From contig JAFEKR010000054.1 of NCBI GenBank assembly GCA_019022495.1, positions 124,001 through 188,000 of the forward strand: a stretch of DNA of 64,000 nucleotides. The letters run 5' to 3'. Position numbers and translations under genes: made by a program. Each line of letters opens with the position of its first letter. Position 1 is the stretch's first letter. This DNA is from Epichloe hybrida. Taxonomy: Eukaryota > Ascomycota > Sordariomycetes > Hypocreales > Clavicipitaceae. Shown one piece after another: positions 1 through 13,100 of the stretch. The notes beneath the pieces were generated by a model. It was not told the DNA's origin and did not search any database. It saw only the letters and a program-made list of their open reading frames with translations.

Positions 1-3000
1 CTAAGATTATTTTTAAGAGGCAAATCCTATCTAATATTTATAAGTAATAGGCTTTAAAGACTAGCGTATATTTATAAATCTAAAATAGTCTATTTTACCT
101 TATTATAAGTTTCTTTATAGTAAATATATTAATATTCCTTTAGATATTATATACTAGGATAAGATCCCCTAGTTTTAATTAATCTTTCCTAAGAGAAGTA
201 GCTTAGTTCTTATTAGTTTAGTTTATAAGGCACTGCCTAAACTCTAATACCTTTTTCCTTACTTTCTTAATATCCTTAGCTTTCCTTTTAAGTATTTAAA
301 CCTATACCTTAAATAAGTCTTATCTAGAAGTAATTATATCCTAATTAATTAGTCTCTAGGTTAGGAATTTTACTTCTAGTAGTAAAATCAGCTTTTATCT
401 ATAGATTAAATAGAAGGCAGACTTCCTATGCAATTCTTAGATAGCGGTATAGTCTATAAGGAAGGCTTTATTAAGATACTTTAACTATTGCCTATTTAAT
501 TCTCCTAGCTTTACTAGAGCAAATATAAGGGACTAATATCTAGCTTTAATAAGCAAGTTCGCTTTTAGGTTATACCTAGATATCTAAATCCCCGTAATAC
601 TAATATTTACTAGTGCTTCTTTAAGGTTTCCTTATATTTCTAGGCCTCTATTATAGACTATAAAGCAGAAAAGCCTAAATTTACTAATTAAGGAGAAAAG
701 GAACTTCCTAATTACTAGTATTATCGCATTTCTAACTAGTGTAGCCTTTACCTATCTAGTTAGGTTACACCTAGCTTCTAAGAGATACTTATATCTATAA
801 TTAATTAGAAAATACTAAGTGTTAATATGAATCTTACTTATTAGGTTCCCTAGCGTATCTAGCACTAAAAGTTCTTATAGTTACTAAGGCATGAATTTCT
901 AATATATCTTATAGCACGCTAATATCTCTTAAGCTATATTCTAGAGCCCTTTTCACTAGTATTACTGCTTTATTACTTAAAAACCCACTTTAACTCCTTT
1001 ATAGCTAAGTTCCTTATAGATAGCTTTAATAATCGCTTATTATTATTTAGGCATATTAATAACTAGCGCTAGTCTCTTTATAATTCCTATTAGCCTTTTC
1101 TAAAGATAACCCTTTTCTAGGTAAAACCTCTTCACTTTATTACATAGTTTTCTATAGTCCTTTGCGCTAAGATTAATTAGTCTTTAAAGGGTTATTAAGA
1201 ATTTAATAACTTATTATATCTCTTTAGAGTAATTCCTCTTACTATTCTCCTCTATCTTAATGCTATTAAGATATAAGTTAATAAAATCTTTAATATCCCC
1301 TTTAACTTCTTAATCTAATTAATCTAAAGCCCTAGGGCCTTTCCTAGATAAGGCATCTATAATACGGTTCTTTTTGCCTAGAATATGTCATACAAAGAAA
1401 TTAAAAAGTAGGATATAACTAATCCATTATGTAATAAGAGCTCTAGGCATGTTATTAACTACGCTATTAAGCTAATATATAAGAACTTATAAGTCTATTT
1501 CTAATATAAATAGGACTCTATAGAGGTGAATTCGTAGTCTTCTTAATGCGTAAATAACCGCTTAATATTCTTACTTAGTTACATTATACTTAGCCTTAGC
1601 AATAGTCTAAGTACTGCTTTTATATTAAACCAAATACTGTTTACCATTAATAATTTATAATAATATAGCCCCCTATCTAAGTAAGCTTATATTAACTATT
1701 AGTATAATTTCTCTAAAGCCTAGTCTAAGATTAAGTAAAATAAGGATTAAGGCTATTATTATTACTTTCTTTAGGATATCTATAGCTTCTTATTACTCTA
1801 GTCCCTATTCCTAATCCTTTATCTTCCTTAGTAAAATCACTAGGGGTTTTGCCTTTTATATATAGTGTTTTACCTAGATATAGTAAACTCCTATTAACCT
1901 AATAAAGGATTATACTTCTAATTAATCTTAATAAACCTTCTAGTCTAAAATCTTTATAATCTTCACTTTAGTTAGCTTTTGCCTGTTTATCTTACACATA
2001 AATCCTATAATTTCTGCTAATTTCTAGTAAAACTTTAACTTAGACACTAAGGCTATATAACTAGAGAGCTTAATATTAACTAAAACTTTATTAATATTAA
2101 TTAAATACTTTATTATATATTTACGTACTTCTAGTATAATTTTCTCTTTATTATATATTATTATTAGTCCCTTTACTATAATATTATCTAGGAAAGGTAT
2201 ATAAATATAAGGGATTAAGTTAAATAGGATTTATCTAATAATCCTAATAAACTAAGCTACTAAGTTAGTAGCTTCTTATAGTAAGTAATAGAGCTATAAA
2301 AGTCTAATTATAGTGGAAATTATTATTATATCCTTACTTTTCTTTACTAATATTACTTAATTATATCTAGATAATAAGTTAACTATTAATAAGATCTTAT
2401 ATATTATAAAGCTCTTACTAAATGCTTTTATACCTTAAGGAATTAGCGTATCTTATATTATTACCTTATTATACTTTATAGTAAATAAAATTAGGTAAAT
2501 CCCTTTATCTTTCTTTATAATAAGAAAATAAGGATTCTTATAAGAGCTATAACTCTTCTCTAAATATCTATACTTTAGCTTTTTCTTTAGAAAATTAACT
2601 AATTTCCCTTATAACCTAAGAGGTATTAGGATTAAGCTTACTTACTATGCTTTATATTTAATAACCTTTATAACTTATAGTAATATAACTAGTAAGTTAA
2701 CTTTCTTTATATTCTAATAAGTCCTAGGCTAGTATTACTTCTTAGTTATAAAGAATTTCCTTAAAAACATTAACTTTTTCTTATATTAAATACTCTTATA
2801 TCCCTTTAACTATTTAATCTAAATATTCCTAGGTTATTCTAAAACCTTATAGGTTTACATAGAATCTCCTAGTAATATATTTACTATACTTCCTAGATAT
2901 ATCTAGATATAACTTAGCCTTTTCCTATTTCTTTATCTTTTATTTTAGGTCTCTCTTTAGTGTTAATCTATTAGAGGGAATATTATCTTAGGGATATATC

Positions 3001-6000
3001 TTATTAGTCTTTTGCTTATATATTATATTTACTATAAGATTAAGTGGTTTTAGTTATTACTAAGGCTTAAAATCCTTTATAATTACTTTAAGTTATTAGG
3101 TATAGTTTACTATTATATCCTTAATTACCTCTTAGAAGATATTAGTTCCTTCCCTTATTATAAGAGAAACTAACTATTTATTATTATTTATTTCTATCTC
3201 TAACCCCTTATAAACTATTTAATCTTTCTTTATTTCTAGGTAACTAAATAAAATAACATTAATAAAGGGTTACTAGGCTAGCTACTTATTAGTATACTAC
3301 TATTAGATACTTCCTATAACTTTTAAGATAATAATAATATTACTAAAGTAATACTAGGTATAAAGCTTTTTACTTCTTAAGTAATTAAACTATATTTAGA
3401 ATTATCTAAAAAATAGTATTTTAAGAATTAAGCTAATATTAACTAAGTCTAGGCTAATATAGAAATTAGTAAGTATCTAGATATTTCCTAGATATAGTTT
3501 TATCTAAACCTCCCTAATTATCTTAATACTATATAATAAAAATAATATTATATTTATTATATCTATTAGGTAAATCCTTAGTTTAAGTTACCTAGCTATG
3601 CTTTTTATAATTATATTCCCTTATAATCCTATATTAATAAGTCTAAGGAAAAGCTCTCTTTTAGGTTATTTAGCTAGACTTAGAGGTATAGTAAGTCTTA
3701 TAGGTAATTAATAGTAGCCTATAGTTTTAAAATTATATTAAGTATAAAGTTTATTTAAATAGGATTAATTAAATTGTACTAGGGTTTATTCTATTTTAAG
3801 TAAGCTCCTAGTCTCTCCTAAATTTATTCCTATATGGCTATATTAATCTCTAGTAAAGGCGTTATTAGTAAGCTTTTCTTAGCTATAGCTTTATTCTTCT
3901 TATTTTCCTTAAGAGTCTCTTTTATTAATTAAAGGATTAAATTAATCTAGTTCCCTAGATTAATTAGTCTTAGGTTTAGTTTTACACTAAATATTTTTAA
4001 AGGAGAAGCTAGCCCTAATATATCCCTATTATAGTAGTAAATATTCTCTATACCTTTTGCTTATAAGAGACATTTATTACTAACTACCTTTACTAGTATT
4101 AGTATAATATAATAAATATCCTAAAAGGGCACTTTAACCTTTTTCTAAAAGACTTTATTATATAATTAATCTAGAATCCTCTATTTAACTTTATTTAATA
4201 AATCTTTCTTACCCTTAGTTATTACTAAATTATCTTAAATAAGTTAAGTGTAAGGTTACTAGTCTTTTACCTTATTTTCTATAATATCTTTAACCCTTAG
4301 GCGTTTTACTAACTATTTACTAATAGCTATAAACTTTATAATAATCTCTTTATTTTCCTTCTCTCTTATACTTAGCTTCTTAAAGGTAATAGTAAATACT
4401 ATACCTAATATCTTATGCTTTAAGATAAACATTATATTAATCTCTCTTTTAGGTTAAAATTCTACTAGATTAAACATACCCTTTATTTAATTAAATACTT
4501 CCTATTTTTCTAGTGTTATTTCCTAGCTTAAACCTTTATAAGGGCTATATTCCTTAATTTATAAAATTATATATATAATTTATAGTCCTTAAAGTACTTA
4601 ACCTAGAATATAGCTAGTTTATATATATAGTTACTAATAGAAATAAATCTTATAAGTAAGAATAAAGGCATAACTTAATATCTAGTATTATCTCTAATAG
4701 CTAAAATGGAAACTACTAGGTTATATATAGCAAACTTTAATATCCTATTATATTTTAAAGTATTACACTTTATTATAATATATAATTTTTTATTATAATA
4801 GTAATAATAATTTAACTAGTAGCCTTTTCTTAATATTATATTTATTTTAAAATAGCGCTTTTTATCTAGATTAAATAAACCTATATAATTTGCTTAATAA
4901 GTTTACTATTAATATTAAGAATAGTTACTATACTTCTCCTTAAGTAGCTTTACTATATTAATTTCCTTTACTACCTAGGCTATAACTATAATTTTTAGCT
5001 TTATAAGTTATTTTATTAGTTATTTTATTAGTTATTTTATTTAATCTTAGTATTTAGCTAATCTAGGGGCCCTTTATTATCCTATATTAGTATTAAATAA
5101 GGTAGTTTTCTTATCTTACTTATTTAAATTACTTATAGCTAAGTAATTCTTTTAAGTAGCCTAGTAACTATTAAAGGTAGCCTAATTAAATATTGTTTAT
5201 ATCTTAAAGCTAAAGTCTTTCTTACCTAAAGTATGATTTTCTATATTAGTAAATTCTAGGTTCTTATTCTTAAGCTCTAGATATATATAAATATATGCGT
5301 TAAGTGTAGTCTAAAGTAATTTATACTATATAACTAAGACTTTTTTATAAGTAAACTCTTTTTAATTTATAAAGCTTAAGATTAAATATTCTAGTAAAGC
5401 CTTATAAATATAGTTAAACTAAGTTATTATAGTTTTCTATTTTATTAGGTTTACATTAGATATTAGAGCTTAATATTTCTATAGCTAGTAATAGGTTTCT
5501 TTCATAGTCTTTAGTTATATTAAATTTAGGTCTTTAAGTTATTCTCTAGTGTTTTCTATTTAATCCTAGCTAGTTATATTAAACTATAAGAGTATCTTTT
5601 CCTTAGACTCTTTCTAAGATTATAATATAATTAGTATCTTAACTACTTATTAGAGCTTTAGGTTAATATTACGCTTAAGTATCTTATACTAATCTATTTT
5701 AGGAATACCTATTACTTTTATATTTACCTTAACGTCCTTAATAAAATTAGCTATATTTTCTCCTAAAAATTACTAAAAATTATACTTATTTTATATAGTA
5801 ATAAAAGAAGTTTAATATACTATTATTTCTTTAAGAAGCTTTATAAAGGTTTTTATATTAAGCTCTCTAAGAGATCTAGGTATTTTACCTTTATTATTAA
5901 GGTCTTTACTTAAATAGTTATTAAACTAAGTTTATACTAGGCTAATAACTATCTTAGGATTAAGTAATTCCTAATTAGTAACTAGGGTACTAGGTAATAG

Positions 6001-7100
6001 TAAGTCCTAAAGGTCCTTTAAGTAACTTAAGTACTTACTAGGTTTTACTTTACTTAGCTATTAGAAGTAAAATAATATAAGATTAAATATAGGTTTAGTA
6101 AAAAGTGCTTTTAATTAATCTTATAAAAGAGTAATTACTTAACTAAATATTATAATACTAGTAAGAATTTCTTAAAGAAAGACTTTTAATAAGGTAATAT
6201 TTATAGTAATAAGTAACCTATAAGTAAAGGCTACTAATATAATTATATAGCTTTTTATAATAAACTATAAGACCCTTATATATAGCTAAATAATAGTAAA
6301 ATTAGCTATAGGCCCTAAGATTAAATAGTCTATAATACTAGGTAATGCTTTTTATCCTAGTACCTTATATTTAAAGACTCTTAGCAAAGGGTTAATAGTT
6401 TAGCTAGTGTTTATAGGGTATACCTCTAAAATATTTAGTTTTCTTTTTTATGCTTCTATATAATACTAGTTTATATTCTTATCTTACCTTAGCTTAGTAT
6501 ACTTAGCTAGCCTCTCCTTTATGCTATAACTATTATAAAGGTTAGGTTAAGGCTTTAGATCTATATCTTAGTGTAAGGAAAGTAAAATAAAGGGGGTCTT
6601 TATATAGGTTAGCTTAGTAATAGCTAAAAGCGTAATTATTAGCTTACTTCTAATTAATCTTAGTCTATAGTAAATTAACTAAAAAGCAAAAAGGTCCTAG
6701 GGGTTTAAAACCGCGTTTCTTTACTAGTTTTATTAAGTTAAAAATAACACCCTAAAAGACATAATACTAGCCTATAATTATAAGTAGTAGTAATATTTAC
6801 TTATATTAGAAGGGTTAATTAACTTAATAGTAGTAATTATAATAATAGCTAAATCTATCTTTATAGATAAAGATAATTAGATTAAATAGTCTATTAGATT
6901 AAAAGTAACTTTTTAGTTAAGTTAGGTAAATAATCTTATTAATTTATCTTATTAAGGTAAATATAATAGTAGCTATAGTAGCGCTAGGTATTTAAGTTAA
7001 AAATCTAAAGTTAGTTTTACATAAAGAACCTTAAAAGAATCTAGCTATAGGTGATCTCTTTATAAATTAAATAGTCCCCTTACCTAGATAACTAATATTA
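1..7100 (-). mobile_element. RIP-degraded Ty3/Gypsy-type retrotransposon, pol region
   Basis: No open frame survives, but reading the minus strand through its stop codons recovers a recognisable pol. Reverse transcriptase remnants run from about 2,570 down to 2,060. They include a leucine-rich core resembling fungal Gypsy RT and a PFLDN stretch near 2,181-2,198, where the usual second aspartate of FLDD has become asparagine, as expected from RIP. An RNase H segment follows at about 1,570-1,330 (pattern ending in DALSR). Integrase would then lie below 1,200 and leave the window; I could not confirm it. Gag and protease would lie at 3-6.6 kb but are too decayed to recognise. CpA and TpG are almost absent. 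The right border near 7.1 kb is approximate, set by the return of unmutated sequence at 7,120-7,200. LTRs were not identified. Confidence 0.75.
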
Positions 7101-7119
7101 TTATCCCTTATTATGTTAT

Positions 7120-7200
7120 TTATCCTTGCGATCCCCTGTATCCCTTGTGCTTGTCATCGCGATTACACGCGTTTATGGGCGCACGTATCACAGCACACAA
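7120..7200. other. Short un-RIPed patch between repeats
   Basis: About 80 bases with normal dinucleotide use (several CpG, CpA and TpG) sit between two heavily mutated stretches. No motif or coding frame is recognised. It may be a piece of single-copy DNA or the unmutated edge of a repeat, because RIP commonly fades toward repeat borders. From 7,200 to 7,930 the sequence is AT-rich again; a lysine-rich frame can be read near 7,850-7,930, but I cannot assign it. Confidence 0.4.
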
Positions 7201-7994
7201 TAACTACTATTAATTAAGATTAATAAGGTTTTAGTTAAGGCTTATAATAGCATGAGAAAGGTTAAACACTATTATAAACTATTAAGATAAGCTTATATAA
7301 TTATTATAGATTTAATAGGTTAAGACCTTATGCCTAAATACTGCTTTTAAATAGCTATAAAAGCTATAAATAATTTAGCAGGCCTAAATAGCCTTATACT
7401 AACCTTTCTTGTTTTTAGTGTATACTTATAAGGAACTAATAAGTTACTACTAAGTATATTTATTATTTAATAAGCTAAAGTAATTTATGAAGCTACTAAT
7501 AAAGTCTAATAACTCCTAGTAAAGTAATAGGTTTATAATGCTTTATAAACCTATTATAGCCTAGATACCTTACCTATATACTAACTTTTACTATAGTTAG
7601 AAGTATATATTTAAAGAGAGAAAAATAAATCGTATAGCTCTTATAAGCTTCTTACTACTAATAGAGAGACCTATACCCTTTAATTACCTTAAGGACTAAC
7701 TAGATTCTAGTTAATAGTTATTAAACTATACTATTATAATCTATACTAAGCTAAAAAACCCTAGGAATTAGCACCTAAAGATAATAACTAGGCTATAGAA
7801 GGTAATAAGCTTACTATTAAGAAAACTACCCTAGAAGCCTTAAGTACAGAAGCTTTATAAGTTAAGAGGAAATATAGTAAACTATAAAAGAAGCTTATAG
7901 TTTATTTTAAGTAAAAGGAAAGCAAAGCCTAGGATAATGTGAGACGCTGTGTACGGGGACCACAGAGCCCTAGGCGACAGGTCTTATAACTAGT

Positions 7995-8079
7995 TGTAAG
8001 GTGCAATGTTAGCAACGGCTAGCATTGACGGATCTTTTGGTCTATTGGGATTCCTAGCACACCTTCTAGGTCTCTTACA
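7995..8079. repeat. 85-bp conserved repeat, copy A (TGTAAG...CTTACA)
   Basis: The segment begins TGTAAGGTGC and ends CTTACA, so its outer six bases are inverted. It is about 94% identical by eye to 20,623-20,707 and keeps its CpA, TpG and CpG, unlike its surroundings. The first third can fold: AATGTTAGC pairs with GCTAGCATT. Similarity extends a little to the left (AGGTCTTA in both copies). No clear target-site duplication is visible. It could be a solo LTR, a miniature inverted-repeat element or an RNA-derived piece. Confidence 0.6.
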
Positions 8080-8899
8080 GATAATAAATATAAATCTAGT
8101 GTAATAGTGTTTCTTATAAATAAAGATTAAGATAAAGCTTTAATAGAGAAACTTATAGCTAATAAAATGCTAAGTAAGGTATTTCTAAACCCATAGGAAG
8201 TTTGATGTAAAAAGAGGAAAAAAGGTCAGACCCTCACAGGGGGAAAGATCTCTCTTATACTTATTAAAAGAGAGGAAGGACTAAATCTAAATTAAGGCTT
8301 AAAAAATAATACATAGTAAAGGTTATTTATAAATAACCCTAATGCAAATAAGACCTAGTATTAGGTAAAGCCTAAGTTAAAATTACCTTCCCTTAATAGT
8401 ATATAAATAAAACTAAGTACTTAAACTTTATAATACTTATAAACTAGAAATAGGTTAGAATTAGCTAAAGTAAGGCACTAGAAGTATTAGTAAGAAAGAA
8501 AAAAAGAAGTAAATAATTAATCTAAACTAAAATTTATTACGCTATAAAATAAAGTAAAAGGCCTAGAATAAGCATAATATAGGACTAGATTTACACTAGG
8601 AGGGGGTTTAGTTACTTTTATTTTAGTAATTCTTTTCTTTATCTTTCTTTTTCTTATAGAATAAGGCTAGTATTAGCTAGTAATAAATACCTATAGATAA
8701 TTACTTACTAAGTAATGTAAGCCTATAGTAAGACTAGTGCTAACTTAAATATAGATATAAGGGGTTTTTTTTTCTTATTTAAGGGTTTTCCCCTTTAATA
8801 AAGCAGCGGGAGTACTAGGAATAGCTATACATAGAGTTAACTAGTGTATATAATATATATATATAAGGTATTTCTAATAGTAAAAGAAAAAGCTAATTA

Positions 8900-10190
8900 G
8901 GATCTAGCCCTTTAGTTATATTAAGAAGGGAAGATTATAATACTAGGCAAGCCTTTTAAGTAATTAGACTAAGCAGAGATTAACGCTTTATAAGCCTACG
9001 ATATGTTTAGATTTATAATCTTTAATCTAGAAAAGCATAGTAGTAAGAGACTCTTGAAATCTTATATAGTTAGAGAGATTAAAGGTAAGGGAACTATAGT
9101 ACTATGTAAGAAGTTATAACTTATAATCTAAGGGACTAATAACAAAGGGAAGGAAGTAATTCTAACCTAATCCCTAATAATCTAACGTTTAAGTTAACAA
9201 TTAATTATAGTAATATTACTATTACTTAGACCTTAAGGAATCCTTCTTTAGATTAGAGATATTATATAAGTGTATATGTAATTAAAAACGGAACTCACTA
9301 GGTTAATTATTGTAATGCTACCTACATAAATAGTATATTTATTTCCTAAAGGTATAATTATAAAAGTTATTAAACCTCTATATAGAATTACTAAAGCAGG
9401 AACTTACTAGTAAGCAACTTACTTCTATTATTATAGAGACTACCTTAATATAATAACCTTAACCTATAACCTATACTTATTAATTACTGCTTTAAAAGAT
9501 AATAACCTCTTTAAAGTAGTTAAAATACAAATGGATAATATGCTAGGCCTTAGTAACTAGGATTTCTATAACCTTAAAGAGAAAGAACTTAAGAAGGCGA
9601 ATTTCTTAGTAAAACTAAAGCAAAAGCTATTAGCTAAGAATCCCCTTATCTTTAATAGTTATATCCTTATATAAAACGCTAATAATTTAATAGAACTATG
9701 CTAGAAAGGTTAAAGTAAGAAGATTAAGTAAATTAACCTAAAGTCACTAACTATAAAGTAAGATTATATTAAGTAATAAGCTTAAGGAAGCTATATTATA
9801 ACTATCTATTAGCCTAAAGCTCTCTTTAACTTATTAATTACTATATAACACTAAGAAGTAACTACTAATAATATAACTTAATTAAATAAACGCCTTAATT
9901 AGCAAATCTAATATTAAGAATAAGGTTTATATTATATCCCTCTAGACCTTAAGAACGTAAAGTTATTTGTGTTTATAAATAGATCTCTTACTAATAATAA
10001 AGATCTAAGTTCCTAGATAGGATATATGATTATTATTAGTAATAAAGAGATATAAGAGAATGCGTTTATATTAAGAGGTAATATTATTATATATAACTTA
10101 ATAAAGAGTAAGCATATAACCTATAGCACCCTTGTTTCTTAATTATATGTAATAGTATAAGGTACTAATGTAGCCTATGTAATTAATATA
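8900..10190 (+). mobile_element. RIP-degraded Ty1/Copia pol, upstream part (RT and start of RNase H)
   Basis: Forward-strand reading shows Copia reverse transcriptase from about 9,330. An IKPLYRI-like stretch is followed near 9,530 by QMDNM, the site of the QTDD-type catalytic motif with D changed to N. After a lysine-rich stretch and a decayed linker, RNase H begins near 9,930, with a PLDL...KLFVFIN...NNKDLS pattern. The frame is cut at 10,190 by the LINE that occupies 10,191-16,771 and resumes at 16,772. The start of the element is not defined. Sequence from 8,080 to 8,900 is AT-rich and unassigned, apart from a few G/C-bearing patches such as 8,205-8,260. Confidence 0.75.
10176..10190. repeat. 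15-bp target-site duplication of LINE copy 1 (left)
   Basis: TATGTAATTAATATA occurs here and again at 16,772-16,786, exactly flanking the LINE. Joining the two flanks restores the Copia RNase H reading frame. Confidence 0.85.
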
Positions 10191-13100
10191 TATATATATT
10201 CTTTACGCTAGTTAGCTAACTATGTAGCTATTCCTAGTACTCCAACCGCTTAGTCAAAAGGGAAAACCCTAAATTAGGAAGAAAAACCCCCTTACGTCTG
10301 TAATTAGGCTAGCGCTAGCCCTCTTCTAGGCCTACGACACATTAGATATAACTAACTATAGGTGTTTAGTGCTAGCTTACACTAGCCTTATCCTATAGAA
10401 AATAAAAAACAAAGGAAAGATTATATAGTAGTATTCCTAGCTAGCTCCCTTTAGTGCTAATCTAACCCTACTCTAGCCTTACTTTATATCCCTTGCTTTG
10501 CCCTATAGCGTAGTGAATTTAGATTTATAATAATAATTTACTTTTTATTTACTTTACTACTAGCTTCTCTAGTGCCTTACTTTTTAACTAACTTTAACCT
10601 AGCCCTAGCTTAAATACCTTGTAAACTCTAAGTATATAATTTCGTTTAATTATAGTAAGGGGTAAGTAATTTAGGTTTAGTAACTAGGCGGTTTTACACC
10701 TAGATTGCTTATAAGCTATCTATATGTTTATTTATCTTATGCTTTGTTTTCTAGTCTATATTATAATTAATCCCCCCCCCCCCTCTCTTTAAGTATAAAA
10801 GAGAGCTCTTCCCCCCTTAGGGTTTTAACCTTTTTTCTCTTCTTATATTAAACTTCCTATAGGTTCTTTTTCTCCTTATTCCCTTCTAAAGCTATTTAAG
10901 GCTTCTCTAGTCTAGTATTAGTTTAAATACTAATGTTTTACATAGGAAAAAGCGCTATAATATTACTAGATTCTATAAGTACTTTACTATTAGTGCTATT
11001 CTAGCTCTAATTTACCTAGGAAATTATGACTTCTAAGAGATATCTAAGGAAATCTCTAATAGTAAAGTAATTAAAGTAAGCTAAGTTAAAAGATCTTAAA
11101 GTAAGTTATTTTTACCTTTATTTCACACCTATTCTAGGTCTAATCTAGGGTAGCTAAGTAAAACTTAAGCTTTATAGTGCACTTTATGTAAGACTTAATT
11201 AATTTGTAATTTAGGGCACTAGTGCTATAATATTATTAGTAAGTTAATTTATTTCTAGGCTAGGAGTAAGGCTAATCTATATTAAAGGGATGATATCTAA
11301 TGCTTATTTTAATTATTAGGTCTAAAACTATAGGTATACTAAGGTAATATTAATATCCACGCTTACTCTAAGCTTACTCTAGTACTAATTTGCTTATAGC
11401 TAAACATTACTAGATAGTAAGGGGAGCACTAGTAGCTAGTTAAAACCTAGGCTAGTATAGTTACTAGGAGTAATATAAGTGGTTTTACTCTAGTATAGTA
11501 GTGGTTTTAATTTAGGGCTAACTTTAATTATCTAGGCCTTAGAGAACTATAAGGCTTAGGTAAGGAAACTTTACACTAAGAATTACGCTAAAAAGAAATA
11601 GGGTGTTATAGTAGTAGGCCTAGACTTAGCTAGGTCTAGGTTTACTAAGGAATAATATAATAAGGTTATCTTTTAGCTCTAGTAGCTTAATGCCTAAGTA
11701 GCGGAGATAAACTAGCTTCTAGCTACTAGCCTAGTAGCTAAGGGTAAGAGTAAGGTAATAGAGGACATAATCCCTATTCCTAAGGAGAAATAAGGCTAAT
11801 TCTAGGTTAGTAAAGGGGCGGTAGTAAGCTAGTGTAAAATAATACCTATAGCTTTCTAATTTAAAATTAATTTAATAACTATTCTAGACCTATAGTTTTC
11901 TTATCTTAGTGTGATTTCGCCTTATGTCTAGCTTGCCTCTATAGCTACACTATTTTACCTAGTGCCTCTCTTTAGTTATCTATAGTATTTATTTATTAGT
12001 TAGTTTAGTTACCTCTAGGGTAGCCTAGATTCTCCCCTAGTTTACGTTAGCTAAAGGCTAGGTCTTATACTAATATATAGTATTAGAGTCTTCTTATACT
12101 AAGGAATCACTTAGTAATATATCTTGCCTTTAGGGGATTATCTAGGGCTAGCCTTACCTCCTATGTGTCTCTAGGCTATCTTATTTAGGGGCGTCTATGG
12201 TTATAGTTAGCGTAGTTAATAATTACGTAGTACTAGTCTTTAACTATATAACTATAGCTATATAAGGGTAAAGCCACCCTAGGAACATGCCTTTAGAAGA
12301 GGAACTTATTAAGGCTAATCTTTCCTATATATAATTATATTATTATAAAGAAGATATACTTATTAAGTCTAGTGTGAAATTTCTAGATTTCCTTTAGGTT
12401 ATAGGTAGGTAAGCAGTCCTTAATTAGCTCTCTTCTATGCCTATATTATCTTTATTGCCTATTAAAATGCTAGTCTTCCTATCTTTTCTTTTACTTCTTA
12501 TATAGTTATGCGTTTAGTTTATTATTAGTAAGGGGGGGTCTTCTTCTATATTATAGTAGTATTTATACTAAGTTAGCTATAGCCTATATCTTATTTATTA
12601 TTTTACTAAGTATAATCCTTTCCTTAAACTTTTACTTTATCTTATTTAAATAAAGGTCTAGGGGGGGGATATAGGTTTTAACTTCTAGCTAAGTAACTAG
12701 TATAGCCTTAAATGCTCTAGCTATAGTCTAAAGATAGGTTAATTAGTTTACTATAAAGCTTCTAACTATTCCTTATAGTTTTCCTCCCTTTTTAGTTAGG
12801 GTGTAATAAGCACTTGCCCTATAGGTAAGAATAAGCTAGACTACTTATATATATATAAGCTAGGTATCTCTAAAGCTAATACCTTATAATAACGCCACTA
12901 ATATAAAGAGTGTAAGCTACTACTAGGCTAGCTTTCCCTTAAGGATATTCTTATATACACTTTAGTTAAGTTTTCTATTTACCTATACCCTAAGGAATTA
13001 GCATGCCTTTATTAGCGCTATTTTCTCTATACTAAGCTAGACCCTAGCCTATAGGGGCCTATAGGCCTTGCTAAAGTGTATAAGTTTAGTTTTTACTAGG

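Noticed and set aside
10772..10786. Poly-C run as an assembly artefact
   Set aside because: A similar C run occurs at the matching place in all three LINE copies, so it belongs to the element.
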